The position numbers and the translations under genes are program-made. From Microbacterium sp. 3J1 (lineage in GTDB: Bacteria > Actinomycetota > Actinomycetes > Actinomycetales > Microbacteriaceae), in assembly GCF_001049495.1 (NCBI RefSeq), contig NZ_CDWI01000008.1, positions 62,001 to 126,000 of the forward strand: a stretch of DNA of 64,000 bases. Direction: 5' to 3'. Within the stretch, counting starts at the first letter, position 1; each line of letters opens with the position of its first letter. The notes under the pieces are model-generated. The model saw only the letters and a program-made list of their open reading frames with translations. It ran no database searches and had not been told where the DNA came from. Of the stretch, positions 24,670 to 32,395 are shown one piece after another.

Positions 24670-25763
24670 GCTGCCCCGTTCCGCCCCTGCAGGGCTCTCG
24701 TCAGTTCGAGGTCCTCCGGATGCACCGGCACGCCTCCGAGTTCGGCGGATCGGACGGCGGCGAAGGTCGTCCGCACCGACGCCAGCACGTGCTCGGCCGA
24801 GTTCTCGGGCTCTCTCCGCTCCGCGATCGCGGTCTGCAGCTCGCCCATCGCTCCGGCGAAGCCGTCGGTGAACCACTGCCCTTCGAGCGCGAAGTCCTCG
24901 GTGCCCTCGGGTCCGTCGAGCTGGAGGCGGTCGGACCCGAGCAGGATGCTGCCCCGCAGGGTCCCCTCGGTGCCGTGGATCCAGAACGGGCACCCTCCGC
25001 CCCGCGTGCGGGCGCTGCCGACGATGCGGATGGACGCGCCGGCGCCGGTGGAGGTCTCGATCCGGATGTCCGCTCCCCAGGGGTTGCGGGCGTCGGCGGG
25101 CTGACGCGGCACCCGGTGGTCGGAGGCGGCGACAGCGTCGACCCGCCCGCCCTCGAGCCAGCATCGCGTGATGTCGACCCAGTGCACGAGGTAGTCGTTC
25201 AGAAGCATGTGCGGCACGTCGTCGAACGGGGTCCCCGCCAGCGGCGGCAGGGGCTTGTCGTGCAGGTGGGTGACGCCGACGACCTCGCCGATGCGTCCGT
25301 CCCTGATCAGCAGCGTCGCCAGCCGCCAGGCCGGAGCCCACCGCGCGTTCTGATTGACCGCGACGCGGATGCCGCGCTCGCGCGCCTCGTCGAGCACGCG
25401 GAGGAGACGCGGCAGCTCGGATTCGTGGCTGATGAGCGGCTTCTGCGCCAGCACGTGCGTGCCCGCCGCGACGGCCGCCTCGATGAGGTCCACCCTGCCG
25501 GTGGGTCCGGTCGCGAGGTCGACGATCTCGACGCGCGGGTCGGCGAGGAGCTCGGCGACCGAGTCGTGCACGGTGTCGATTCCGAAGTCGGCGGCGAGTG
25601 CCGCCGCATCCGCTCGGCGTCGGGAGGCGACTGCGACGACCGGGACGCCCCACGCGCGGTAGGCGGGCAGGTGCGCGGAGCGGGCGATGCCGCCGGCTCC
25701 GACGAGGCCGACCCCGAGGGGCGCGGCAGGGAAGCGCGGGCGGGCGGAGAGGGCGTCGATCAC
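24666..25763 (-). CDS. Gfo/Idh/MocA family oxidoreductase
   Basis: 365 residues. The Rossmann start GVGLVGAGGIARSAHLPAY, the GTHVLAQKPL motif with the catalytic Lys (AQKP), and VNQNARWAP followed by the beta-sheet C-terminal domain are diagnostic. A His/Asp pair in LVHWVDITRCWLEGG is placed where family members bind substrate. These enzymes oxidise or reduce sugars and inositols at a ring carbon with NAD(P). The GTG start at 25763 overlaps the preceding dehydrogenase stop (GTGA). With the second dehydrogenase it suggests an oxidative side of the sugar pathway encoded here. Confidence 0.9.
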   Translation of the reverse strand: MIDALSARPRFPAAPLGVGLVGAGGIARSAHLPAYRAWGVPVVAVASRRRADAAALAADFGIDTVHDSVAELLADPRVEIVDLATGPTGRVDLIEAAVAAGTHVLAQKPLISHESELPRLLRVLDEARERGIRVAVNQNARWAPAWRLATLLIRDGRIGEVVGVTHLHDKPLPPLAGTPFDDVPHMLLNDYLVHWVDITRCWLEGGRVDAVAASDHRVPRQPADARNPWGADIRIETSTGAGASIRIVGSARTRGGGCPFWIHGTEGTLRGSILLGSDRLQLDGPEGTEDFALEGQWFTDGFAGAMGELQTAIAERREPENSAEHVLASVRTTFAAVRSAELGGVPVHPEDLELTRALQGRNGAA

Positions 25764-26818
25764 CGCGCGCGCTCCGGCGCCGCGTCGAACCGGAGCACGG
25801 CCTGCAGGATCTCCGGATCACCGGCATCCAGTCGCGCGAACACCGACGCGACGTCCGCCGCGGGCACCACGTCGGACACCAGCGCCCCCGCGTCGACGTC
25901 GCCCGCGAAGATCAGCCCCATGACGGTGCGCACGAGTCGCGCCTGGTCCCAGCGGCCGCCGAGCGACACCGGCACGCCGGAGATCTGGCTCGCGACGATG
26001 CGCACCCGGTTGTGGTGGAACTCCTCGCCGAGACGCAGGTTCGCGGCTCCGCCCTGGTAGAAGCCGGATGCCGCGACGAGACCTTCCGTCACGACGCAGC
26101 GGACCGCCTCGTGCAGCGCACGATCGGTGCCGGAGAGCTCGATGGCGCTGTCTGCCCCGCCTCCCGTCAGCTCGCGGATCAGCGCGCCGGCCCCGCCCTC
26201 ACGGAGCGCGTCGACGACGTGCACGGCGCCGAACGCCGTGGCCGTCGCGAGCCGCGACCGCAGGGTGTCGACCGCGATCACCCTGCCGCCGGCGAGTGAG
26301 GCGAGGCGGGTCGCGAGCAGACCGATGACGCCCTGCCCGAACACCGCGACCTGCTCGCCGAGGCGCACGTCCGCGGCCAGCACGGCGTTCAGCGCGATCG
26401 CACCGACCCGAGCGAAGGTGCCCAGCACGGGGTCGGTGCCCTCGGGGACGACTCTGCCCGACACCTGCGACGCGGGCACCACCGCGTCGCTGCGGTGCCC
26501 CCAGATGCCGTGCACGACGTCGCCGACCCGCACGCCCGTCACGTCGTCCGCGACCTCGACGACCTGTCCGACCTCGGAGTACCCCCAGCCGCTCACCGGG
26601 TAGCCGAAGCTCGGCTCCCCCGGGAGGAACAGTCGCCGCTCCGCATCCCACGTCGAGGTGAGATAGGGGTTCGTGCCGCGGTACGCGGTGAGCTCGGTGC
26701 CGGCGGAGATCCCCGAGTACCAGGTCGCGATGCGGACGCCGCCCGGCGTCAGCGGCTGCTCCTCGATCTCGACCAGCTCGACCTCGCGGACGGCGGAGAA
26801 CTGCACGACGTGGGGCAT
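25760..26818 (-). CDS. Medium-chain dehydrogenase (zinc-binding alcohol dehydrogenase superfamily)
   Basis: 352 residues. It has the GroES-like N-terminal domain (STGTELTAYRGTNP, GYSEVGQVVEV) and the nucleotide-binding domain with VAVFGQGVIGLLATRLA. The order GISAGTELTAYRG near the catalytic zinc position lacks the classical Cys of alcohol dehydrogenases, and no structural four-Cys zinc loop is visible, so it may not be a zinc enzyme in the usual sense. Proteins of this kind (bacteriochlorophyllide/sorbitol-type branch) accompany Gfo/Idh/MocA enzymes in sugar operons. It lies 31 bases after the MalG-type permease gene. Confidence 0.87.
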   Translation of the reverse strand: MPHVVQFSAVREVELVEIEEQPLTPGGVRIATWYSGISAGTELTAYRGTNPYLTSTWDAERRLFLPGEPSFGYPVSGWGYSEVGQVVEVADDVTGVRVGDVVHGIWGHRSDAVVPASQVSGRVVPEGTDPVLGTFARVGAIALNAVLAADVRLGEQVAVFGQGVIGLLATRLASLAGGRVIAVDTLRSRLATATAFGAVHVVDALREGGAGALIRELTGGGADSAIELSGTDRALHEAVRCVVTEGLVAASGFYQGGAANLRLGEEFHHNRVRIVASQISGVPVSLGGRWDQARLVRTVMGLIFAGDVDAGALVSDVVPAADVASVFARLDAGDPEILQAVLRFDAAPERAR

Positions 26819-26849
26819 GGGGGTGCCTGCTTTCCAGCGGATGGGGGTC

Positions 26850-27767
26850 TCAGCCCTTCTCCGCCCCGGCGGTGAGGCCCCCGACGAGGAGCCGCTCCGA
26901 GGCGAAGAAGAGCGCGATGATGGGAAGGGTCAGGATGACGGATCCGGCCATGAGCACGGTGGTGGGCACCTCGATGCTCCCCGAGAGCTGCGACAGGCCC
27001 AGCGACACCGTCCAGGAGTCCCGCTTCTCGACCAGGAAGAGCAGCGCGAAGAGGAACTCGTTCCACGCGATCATGAAGATGAACAGGCCGTTCGACACGA
27101 TCGCCGGCATCGCGAGGGGGATGCTGATTCGGCGCATGGTCTGGAATCTGCTGCATCCGTCGAGCGCCGCCGCCTCTTCGAGCGAGACGGGGATCGTGGC
27201 GAAGTAGTTGCGGAGCGTGTAGATCGACACCGCGGCGACCTGCGACACGTACACGAGCAGAAGCCCCACGAGCGAGCCGCGCAATCCGATCTGCGTGAAG
27301 AAGACGAAGAGCGGAACCGCCAGCAGGATCGCCGGGAAGAAGTAGACGGCGAGGAACAGAGCCGAGACCTGGCGACGGCCGAAGAACTCGAGCCGGCTGA
27401 CCGCGTACGACCCGGGGATGGACACCAGCAGGGTCAGAGCCACCGTCGCGAGCGCCACCAGGAGCGAGTTGCGCATGAAGACGATGAAACCCTGGCCACC
27501 GGCATCCACGGGCGCGAGCACGTCGAGGTAGGTCGACAGGTCGAGCTCCTCGATCGAGATCCACAGCGCCCCGGGATTCTGCAGCAGCGAGTCGAGCGAG
27601 CGGAAGCTCATCAGGACCATGTAGTAGAACGGCACGACCGCGACGAGCACCAGGAGCACGATGACCACCGGCCGGAGGACCCGGAACAGCCCGTTCTCGA
27701 AGCGATCCCTGTCGAATCCGCCGCGCTGCCGTGTCGTCGAGCGGGTCGCATCCGTGGTCGCGCTCAT
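26850..27767 (-). CDS. Carbohydrate ABC transporter permease (MalG type, CUT1)
   Basis: 305 residues with six membrane helices. The EAA loop EEAAALDGCSRFQTMRRISIPLAMP matches CUT1 permeases of the MalG branch, and the C terminus GLTAGAEKG is the classical MalG ending. The ATG at 27767 overlaps the MalF-type gene stop (ATGA). It pairs with that protein to form the sugar channel. No ATPase gene occurs in the operon, so the complex must borrow a shared MsiK/MsmK-type ATPase encoded elsewhere, as is common in actinobacteria. Confidence 0.92.
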   Translation of the reverse strand: MSATTDATRSTTRQRGGFDRDRFENGLFRVLRPVVIVLLVLVAVVPFYYMVLMSFRSLDSLLQNPGALWISIEELDLSTYLDVLAPVDAGGQGFIVFMRNSLLVALATVALTLLVSIPGSYAVSRLEFFGRRQVSALFLAVYFFPAILLAVPLFVFFTQIGLRGSLVGLLLVYVSQVAAVSIYTLRNYFATIPVSLEEAAALDGCSRFQTMRRISIPLAMPAIVSNGLFIFMIAWNEFLFALLFLVEKRDSWTVSLGLSQLSGSIEVPTTVLMAGSVILTLPIIALFFASERLLVGGLTAGAEKG

Positions 27768-28792
27768 GCCTGCTCCTCCTGACGGCCGAAGAACTTCAGA
27801 TAGACGCCGACGAGGACGGCGAGGATGGCGGCGAGCACCAGGGCCTGGGCGGCGGCGCCGCCGATGTCGCCGCGCGCCGTGAGGAGGTCGAAGACGCGCA
27901 CCGAGACGACCTCGGTGCCCGCCCCGCCACCGGTGAGCAGGTAGATGTCGTCGAAGTTGTTGAAGGTCCAGATGAACCGCAGCACGCACAGCACCGCGAT
28001 CGTCGGCAGCAGCTGCGGCAGCAGGATGTGACGGAAGCGCTGGGTGGGCGTCGCTCCGTCGACCATCGCGGCCTCGTCGAGCACCCCGGGCACCGCCTCG
28101 AGCCGTGCCGTCAGGAAGAGGAAGGCGAAGGGGAAGGAGCGCCAGCCCTCGAACAGGATGACGGTGATCAGCGCCATGGGCAGCTCGACCTGCCACCCGA
28201 AGATGCTCACGGGTAGGGCGCGGTCCGAGAGGAAGGCGATCGGCTCCTCCCAGCCGAGAACGGTCGTGCCGAACCAGTTGACGATGCCGAACTGGGGGTT
28301 GAGCATGGTCGACCACACGAACGTCGCCGCCACGACGGGCGCGACGTACGGCAGCAGCAGCGAGGCCCTGATCAGGCCGCGTCCGCGGAACGGTCTGCGC
28401 AGCGCGAGGGCCGCGACGAGACCGACGCCGATGGCGAGGGCCGTGCCGCAGACGGAGTAGACGATGGTCGTCCACAGTGCGGTGAAGAAGCCGGGCGAGG
28501 TGAGCACGTCGACGAAGTTGTCGAGCGTGTACTCGCCGATGATCCCGGTGCCGCGGATGTTGATGAGCCTGACGTCCTGGAAGGCGAGGGAGATCGCCCA
28601 GATGATCGGCAGCACCACCGCCACGAGGATGATGATGAACGTGGGCGAGATGAGCAGCAGCCCCGCGCGGTTCTGATCGCGGCTGTGCCGGGAGCTGCGG
28701 CGAGCGCGGCCCGTCGTCGCCGGGGACCGAGGGGGGCTGCCGGGATCGGGGCGGCCTGCCCCGATCCCGGCTCCCTCTGCGACTCTGCTCAC
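27764..28792 (-). CDS. Carbohydrate ABC transporter permease (MalF type, CUT1)
   Basis: 342 residues from a GTG at 28792 that overlaps the binding-protein stop (GTGA). An unusually long, Arg/Ser-rich cytoplasmic N-terminal tail (about 45 residues) precedes the first helix LLLISPTFIIILVAVVLPI. The EAA loop is VLDEAAMVDGATPTQRFRHILLP. It is the MalF-like half of the sugar channel. An alternative, shorter start inside the N-terminal tail is possible but the tight overlap with the upstream gene favours the long form. Confidence 0.9.
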   Translation of the reverse strand: MSRVAEGAGIGAGRPDPGSPPRSPATTGRARRSSRHSRDQNRAGLLLISPTFIIILVAVVLPIIWAISLAFQDVRLINIRGTGIIGEYTLDNFVDVLTSPGFFTALWTTIVYSVCGTALAIGVGLVAALALRRPFRGRGLIRASLLLPYVAPVVAATFVWSTMLNPQFGIVNWFGTTVLGWEEPIAFLSDRALPVSIFGWQVELPMALITVILFEGWRSFPFAFLFLTARLEAVPGVLDEAAMVDGATPTQRFRHILLPQLLPTIAVLCVLRFIWTFNNFDDIYLLTGGGAGTEVVSVRVFDLLTARGDIGGAAAQALVLAAILAVLVGVYLKFFGRQEEQA

Positions 28793-30177
28793 TGGAGCGA
28801 CTCGCCGATCGAACGCACCGCCTCGGCGGCGGTCGATGCCGCGGCGGCCGGGTCTCCGCCCTGCGCCACGTCGCTGACGGCGGTGGCCACCGGGAGCTCG
28901 CCCTGGAGTGCGCCCAGCAGGTCGCCCTGTCCCTGGGTGATGCCCCAGCGGGCGAGGTCCTGCGGACCCGCGGCCACGGCCTCGAGCACCTCGGGGGCGT
29001 AGAAGTCCGAGAGCGGCGCCTTGGTGTCGACGCCGGCGGGCAGGGTGGCCCAGAGGTCGGAGTAGAGGGTGGGCTCGTCCGCCGTCCCGGTGCGCACCGG
29101 GACCTTGCCCTCGGGTGCGATCGCGATCCACGGCTCATAGCCGTCGCCCATCATGTACTCGATGAAGGACTGCGAGGCCTCGGCGTCCGCTCCCTCGGTG
29201 ATCGTCCACGAGGTGATCTCGCCGAACTGCGCCGGCGCATCGGCATCCGGTCCGGCGATCGACGTGACGACCCCGGTGTTCTGGGCGAGGAAGGCGGGAT
29301 CCGCGACGCACTCGGGGCACGACGGCTTCGCGTCCTCGCGCAAACCGGCGAGTTCGTCGAGCACGAAGCTCGACCAGATGAACATCGCGGCGTCACCGGC
29401 GAAGTACGTCGCGCGGGTCGTGTCGACGTCCTGTGCGCCGGGCACCGAGTAGTTCTCGGTGAGGTCGCCGTAGAACTCGAAGGCGCTGACGCAGGCGTCG
29501 GAGTCGAGCTCCACCTCGCCGTCCTCGTTCACGAGTTCGCAGCCGTTGCCGAGCGCGATCTGCTCGAAGGTCTGCTCGGTGAACGCGTCGCCCGGTGCCG
29601 TCGCACCGACGAATCCGGCCATGTCCGGCGTATCCAGGGCCTGCGCCGCCTCGAGGATCGCGTCGTAGGAGTCTGGGGCGTCGAGCCCTGCCGCCTCGAA
29701 CAGGTCGGTGCGGTACAGGAGCATCTGCGTCCACGACTCGCTCGGCACGGCGAGCGCGGTGTCGCCGTCGGAGGTCAGGGTGAGGGCGTTCTCCGAGAAG
29801 GTCGACGGGTCGAGGGCCTCGATCGTGGCGGCGACGGCGTCTGTGTCGACGAACTCGTTGGCCGACAGGGTGCGCACCTGCGGCAGCGAGATGCCGCCGA
29901 TCACGTCGGGGAGGTCGCCGGCCGCGGCCGACGACGTGATGAGCTGGGCGAACTGGTCTTCGGCGACCGACACCACCTCGACCTCGATGCCCGTCTCCTC
30001 GGTGAACGCATCGACGATGTCCTCGGTGGCGGCGACGCGGTCGGGCAGGTCCTCCTGCACCCAGAACGTGATGCCGGAATCTCCTGCGTCGTCGTCCCCG
30101 GAGCTGGTGCATCCGGTGAGGGCGATCGCGGTCAGGCCCACCACGGCCATCGCTGCTGCTGTCGCACGGGTCTTCAC
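28789..30177 (-). CDS. Sugar ABC transporter substrate-binding lipoprotein (family 1)
   Basis: 462 residues. The lipobox ALTGC puts the lipidated Cys at residue 23, followed by a Ser/Asp linker. The mature protein has family 1 features: ITFWVQEDL at the first strand, VDAFTEETGIEVEVVSV, and the later AAMFIWSSF and ITSWTITEGADAEASQSFIEYMM. It carries the sugar to the MalF/MalG-type channel. It is the first gene of the operon and is divergent from the ROK repressor gene, with a palindromic operator candidate in between. The sugar is unknown; downstream enzymes suggest an alpha-galactoside or alpha-glucoside. Confidence 0.93.
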   Translation of the reverse strand: MKTRATAAAMAVVGLTAIALTGCTSSGDDDAGDSGITFWVQEDLPDRVAATEDIVDAFTEETGIEVEVVSVAEDQFAQLITSSAAAGDLPDVIGGISLPQVRTLSANEFVDTDAVAATIEALDPSTFSENALTLTSDGDTALAVPSESWTQMLLYRTDLFEAAGLDAPDSYDAILEAAQALDTPDMAGFVGATAPGDAFTEQTFEQIALGNGCELVNEDGEVELDSDACVSAFEFYGDLTENYSVPGAQDVDTTRATYFAGDAAMFIWSSFVLDELAGLREDAKPSCPECVADPAFLAQNTGVVTSIAGPDADAPAQFGEITSWTITEGADAEASQSFIEYMMGDGYEPWIAIAPEGKVPVRTGTADEPTLYSDLWATLPAGVDTKAPLSDFYAPEVLEAVAAGPQDLARWGITQGQGDLLGALQGELPVATAVSDVAQGGDPAAAASTAAEAVRSIGESLQ

Positions 30178-30233
30178 AATGCGCCTCCTTGCGCTGGAAC
30201 TACAGGGCTGAGCCGTCGGGCCGACCGCTATTA

Positions 30234-30257
30234 CGACTAAAAGCTAGACATAAGTCG
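30234..30257. promoter_or_regulatory. Imperfect palindrome, candidate operator of the ROK repressor
   Basis: A 24-base imperfect palindrome with arms CGACT (30234-30238) and AGTCG (30253-30257) and a symmetrical CTAG centre. It is in the A/T-richer gap between the sugar operon (start 30177) and the divergent ROK repressor gene (start 30304), where an autoregulating repressor would bind both promoters. Confidence 0.5.
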
Positions 30258-30303
30258 CCTAGCTGTCAAGCATTATGCTGAAACCGATCGCAGGGAGGCG
30301 CGG

Positions 30304-31455
30304 ATGTCTGGTCCAGGAGAGGTGCTCGACCTCATTCGCGAGCGCAGGGCGTCGACCCGCGGCGACGTGCTGGAGGTCACGGGCATGTCGCGCATGACGG
30401 TCGCCACGCGCATCGACGCCCTGCTCGAGGCAGGTCTCATCGTCGAATCGGGCACGGAGCGCGTCTCCGCCGGACGCCCGTCGCGGCGCCTCGAGTTCAA
30501 CACCGCGCACGCGCACGTGATCGCCGCGAACGTCGACACGACCCACACCACGGTGGCGCTCACCGACCTCGCAGGTCAGGTGACGGTCGAGGAGCCCATC
30601 GAGGTCGCCGTCGCCGACGGCCCCGACGTCACGCTCAACGCGATCGCCGAGCACGCCAGACACCTGCTCGCGCGCGCGGGGATCGACCGCGGCGATGTCG
30701 CCGCGATCGCGCTCAGCATCCCCGGTCCGGTCGACCCCGACACCCAGCGGCCCAGCCAGCCGCCGATCATGCCGGGGTGGGACGCCTACCCCATCCCCGA
30801 GCACCTGGGCGATGCACTCGGCGTGCCCGTGCTCGTCTCGAACGACGCCGATGCGGCCGCTCTCGGCGAGCAGCGCGCCGCGCATCCCGATTCCCGCTCG
30901 CTGTGCTTCCTCAAGGTGTCGTCCGGCATCGGCACCGGGATCGTCCTCGGCGGGCGGGTCTACCGCGGAGCCGACGGCGGCGCCGGCGACATCGGCCACG
31001 TGAAGATCGCCGGCCACGGCGACCTCCTCTGCCAGTGCGGGGCGCACGGATGCCTCGCGGCGGTGGCGTCCGGCCGGGCCGTCGCCCGCGCGCTCACCGA
31101 ACTGGGCAAGCCCGCAGCCTCCGCCTCCGACGTCGGCGCCTACCTGACCGAGGGCGATCCGGATGCCGCGCGCCTGGCGCAGGAGGCCGGGCGGGTGATC
31201 GGCGAGGTGGTCGCCACCGTGGTGTCCCTCCTCAACCCCTCCGAGGTCGTGCTCGGCGGGATGCTCGCGTCGCCCCCTCTGCTCGCCGGGGTGCGCGAGA
31301 CCCTGTATCCGCGCTCGCTCCCCCGTGCCACCCGGCACCTCAGCATCAGCCAGTCCACGCTCGGCGAACGGGCGACCGTCGTCGGGCTCGCCGCGATGGT
31401 CGTGGAGCGGGAGTACTCGGCATCCGCCGTCAACACCGCCCTTGCCCGCTCCTGA
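30304..31455 (+). CDS. ROK family transcriptional repressor (NagC/XylR type)
   Basis: 383 residues. An N-terminal winged helix (about 1-60: TRGDVLEVTGMSRMTVATRIDALLEAGLI) distinguishes it from ROK kinases. The ROK core follows with IAANVDTTHTTVALTDL replacing the kinase phosphate loop, the GDIGHVKI segment and the zinc-type cluster CQCGAHGCLAAVASG. The ATG at 30304 has GGAGG eight bases upstream. It is divergent from the sugar operon and presumably represses it until a pathway sugar binds. The ATP loop is degenerate, so kinase activity is unlikely. Confidence 0.9.
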   Translation: MSGPGEVLDLIRERRASTRGDVLEVTGMSRMTVATRIDALLEAGLIVESGTERVSAGRPSRRLEFNTAHAHVIAANVDTTHTTVALTDLAGQVTVEEPIEVAVADGPDVTLNAIAEHARHLLARAGIDRGDVAAIALSIPGPVDPDTQRPSQPPIMPGWDAYPIPEHLGDALGVPVLVSNDADAAALGEQRAAHPDSRSLCFLKVSSGIGTGIVLGGRVYRGADGGAGDIGHVKIAGHGDLLCQCGAHGCLAAVASGRAVARALTELGKPAASASDVGAYLTEGDPDAARLAQEAGRVIGEVVATVVSLLNPSEVVLGGMLASPPLLAGVRETLYPRSLPRATRHLSISQSTLGERATVVGLAAMVVEREYSASAVNTALARS

Positions 31456-31493
31456 CGTCGGTGTCGCGGTCGACGCCGGATACCATTTCAGGC

Positions 31494-31718
31494 ATGACGA
31501 ACTCTGATCCGGACGAGGTCTCCATCGGCGGCGACATGATCCGTCTCGGGCAGTTCCTGAAGTACTCGGGGCTCCTCGACTCGGGTGGCGACGCCAAGGA
31601 GGTCGTGATCGACGGCTTCGTGAAGGTCAACGGCGAGGTCGACCGCCGACGCGGTCGCCAGTTGCACGACGGTGACCTCGTCACGTTCGAGGGACGCACG
31701 GTGCGCGTCCGCCCGTGA
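31494..31718 (+). CDS. S4 domain RNA-binding protein (YaaA/YbcJ-like)
   Basis: 74 residues making a single S4 domain: MIRLGQFLKYSGLLDSGGDAK, then VVIDGFVKVNGEVDRRRGRQLHDGDLV. This is the short RNA-binding module of the YbcJ/YaaA group, thought to act on structured RNA in the cytoplasm. It follows the ROK repressor by 38 bases on the same strand and converges with the reductase gene 9 bases away. No partner is evident. Confidence 0.9.
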   Translation: MTNSDPDEVSIGGDMIRLGQFLKYSGLLDSGGDAKEVVIDGFVKVNGEVDRRRGRQLHDGDLVTFEGRTVRVRP

Positions 31719-31727
31719 GCCCGACCG

Positions 31728-32288
31728 TCAGCGTCTGACGACCTCGTAGCGGAGGAACATCACGCCGCTGTCGAAGCGCCGATCCTCGGCGAGCTCGAGC
31801 TCGACGCTCACGCCATCGGGAAAGAAGCGCCTGCCGCCGCCGGCGACACCGGGACCGATGAACAGACCGAACTCGTCGACCAGCCCCGCGCGCATCGCCT
31901 CTGCCGCGAGAGTCGGCCCGTCGACCGTGAAGTCGCGATCGGACTCCGCCTTCCACCTCTCGATCGTCGCCGGGTCGAACTCGCGCTCGATGCGCGTCCG
32001 CTCGCTCGACACCTCGGCGAGGGTTCTCGAGAACACGACCTTCTCGGCCGCCTGCCAGACCTTCGCGTAGTCGATGCCCGCCTGCTCCTGATCGGGCTCG
32101 AGGTGCGCGGTCTCCCAGTAGACCATCGTCTCGTACATGCGGCGCCCATAGAGGTACGTGCCCACGTCGGCGAACTGGGTGGTGATGAAGTCGTGCAGCT
32201 GCGAGTCGAGCGCCCAGTCGAACCCGCCGTCCGGGCCGCTGACGTAGCCGTCGACCGACGTGATCATGGAGTAGATGAGGCGGCCCAT
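31728..32288 (-). CDS. Dihydrofolate reductase family protein (RibD C-terminal-like)
   Basis: 186 residues. The N terminus LIYSMITSVDGYVSGPDGGFDWA, the YLYGRRMYETM segment and the C-terminal LVDEFGLFIGPGVAGGGRRFF place it in the RibD C-terminal/DHFR-like group of NADPH-dependent reductases. Such stand-alone members are common in actinobacteria and their substrates are generally unknown; they are not the housekeeping FolA. It is divergent from the GH15 gene (107-base gap). Confidence 0.9.
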   Translation of the reverse strand: MGRLIYSMITSVDGYVSGPDGGFDWALDSQLHDFITTQFADVGTYLYGRRMYETMVYWETAHLEPDQEQAGIDYAKVWQAAEKVVFSRTLAEVSSERTRIEREFDPATIERWKAESDRDFTVDGPTLAAEAMRAGLVDEFGLFIGPGVAGGGRRFFPDGVSVELELAEDRRFDSGVMFLRYEVVRR

Positions 32289-32395
32289 GCGGCGAGGCTA
32301 CTCCCGGGCATCCCATCGGTCCAGGGCTCCTAGCGACCGTATCCCGCAGACGCAAGGCCGTAGCCGCGATCCGTCGGGCGACAGACGATGAGGAC

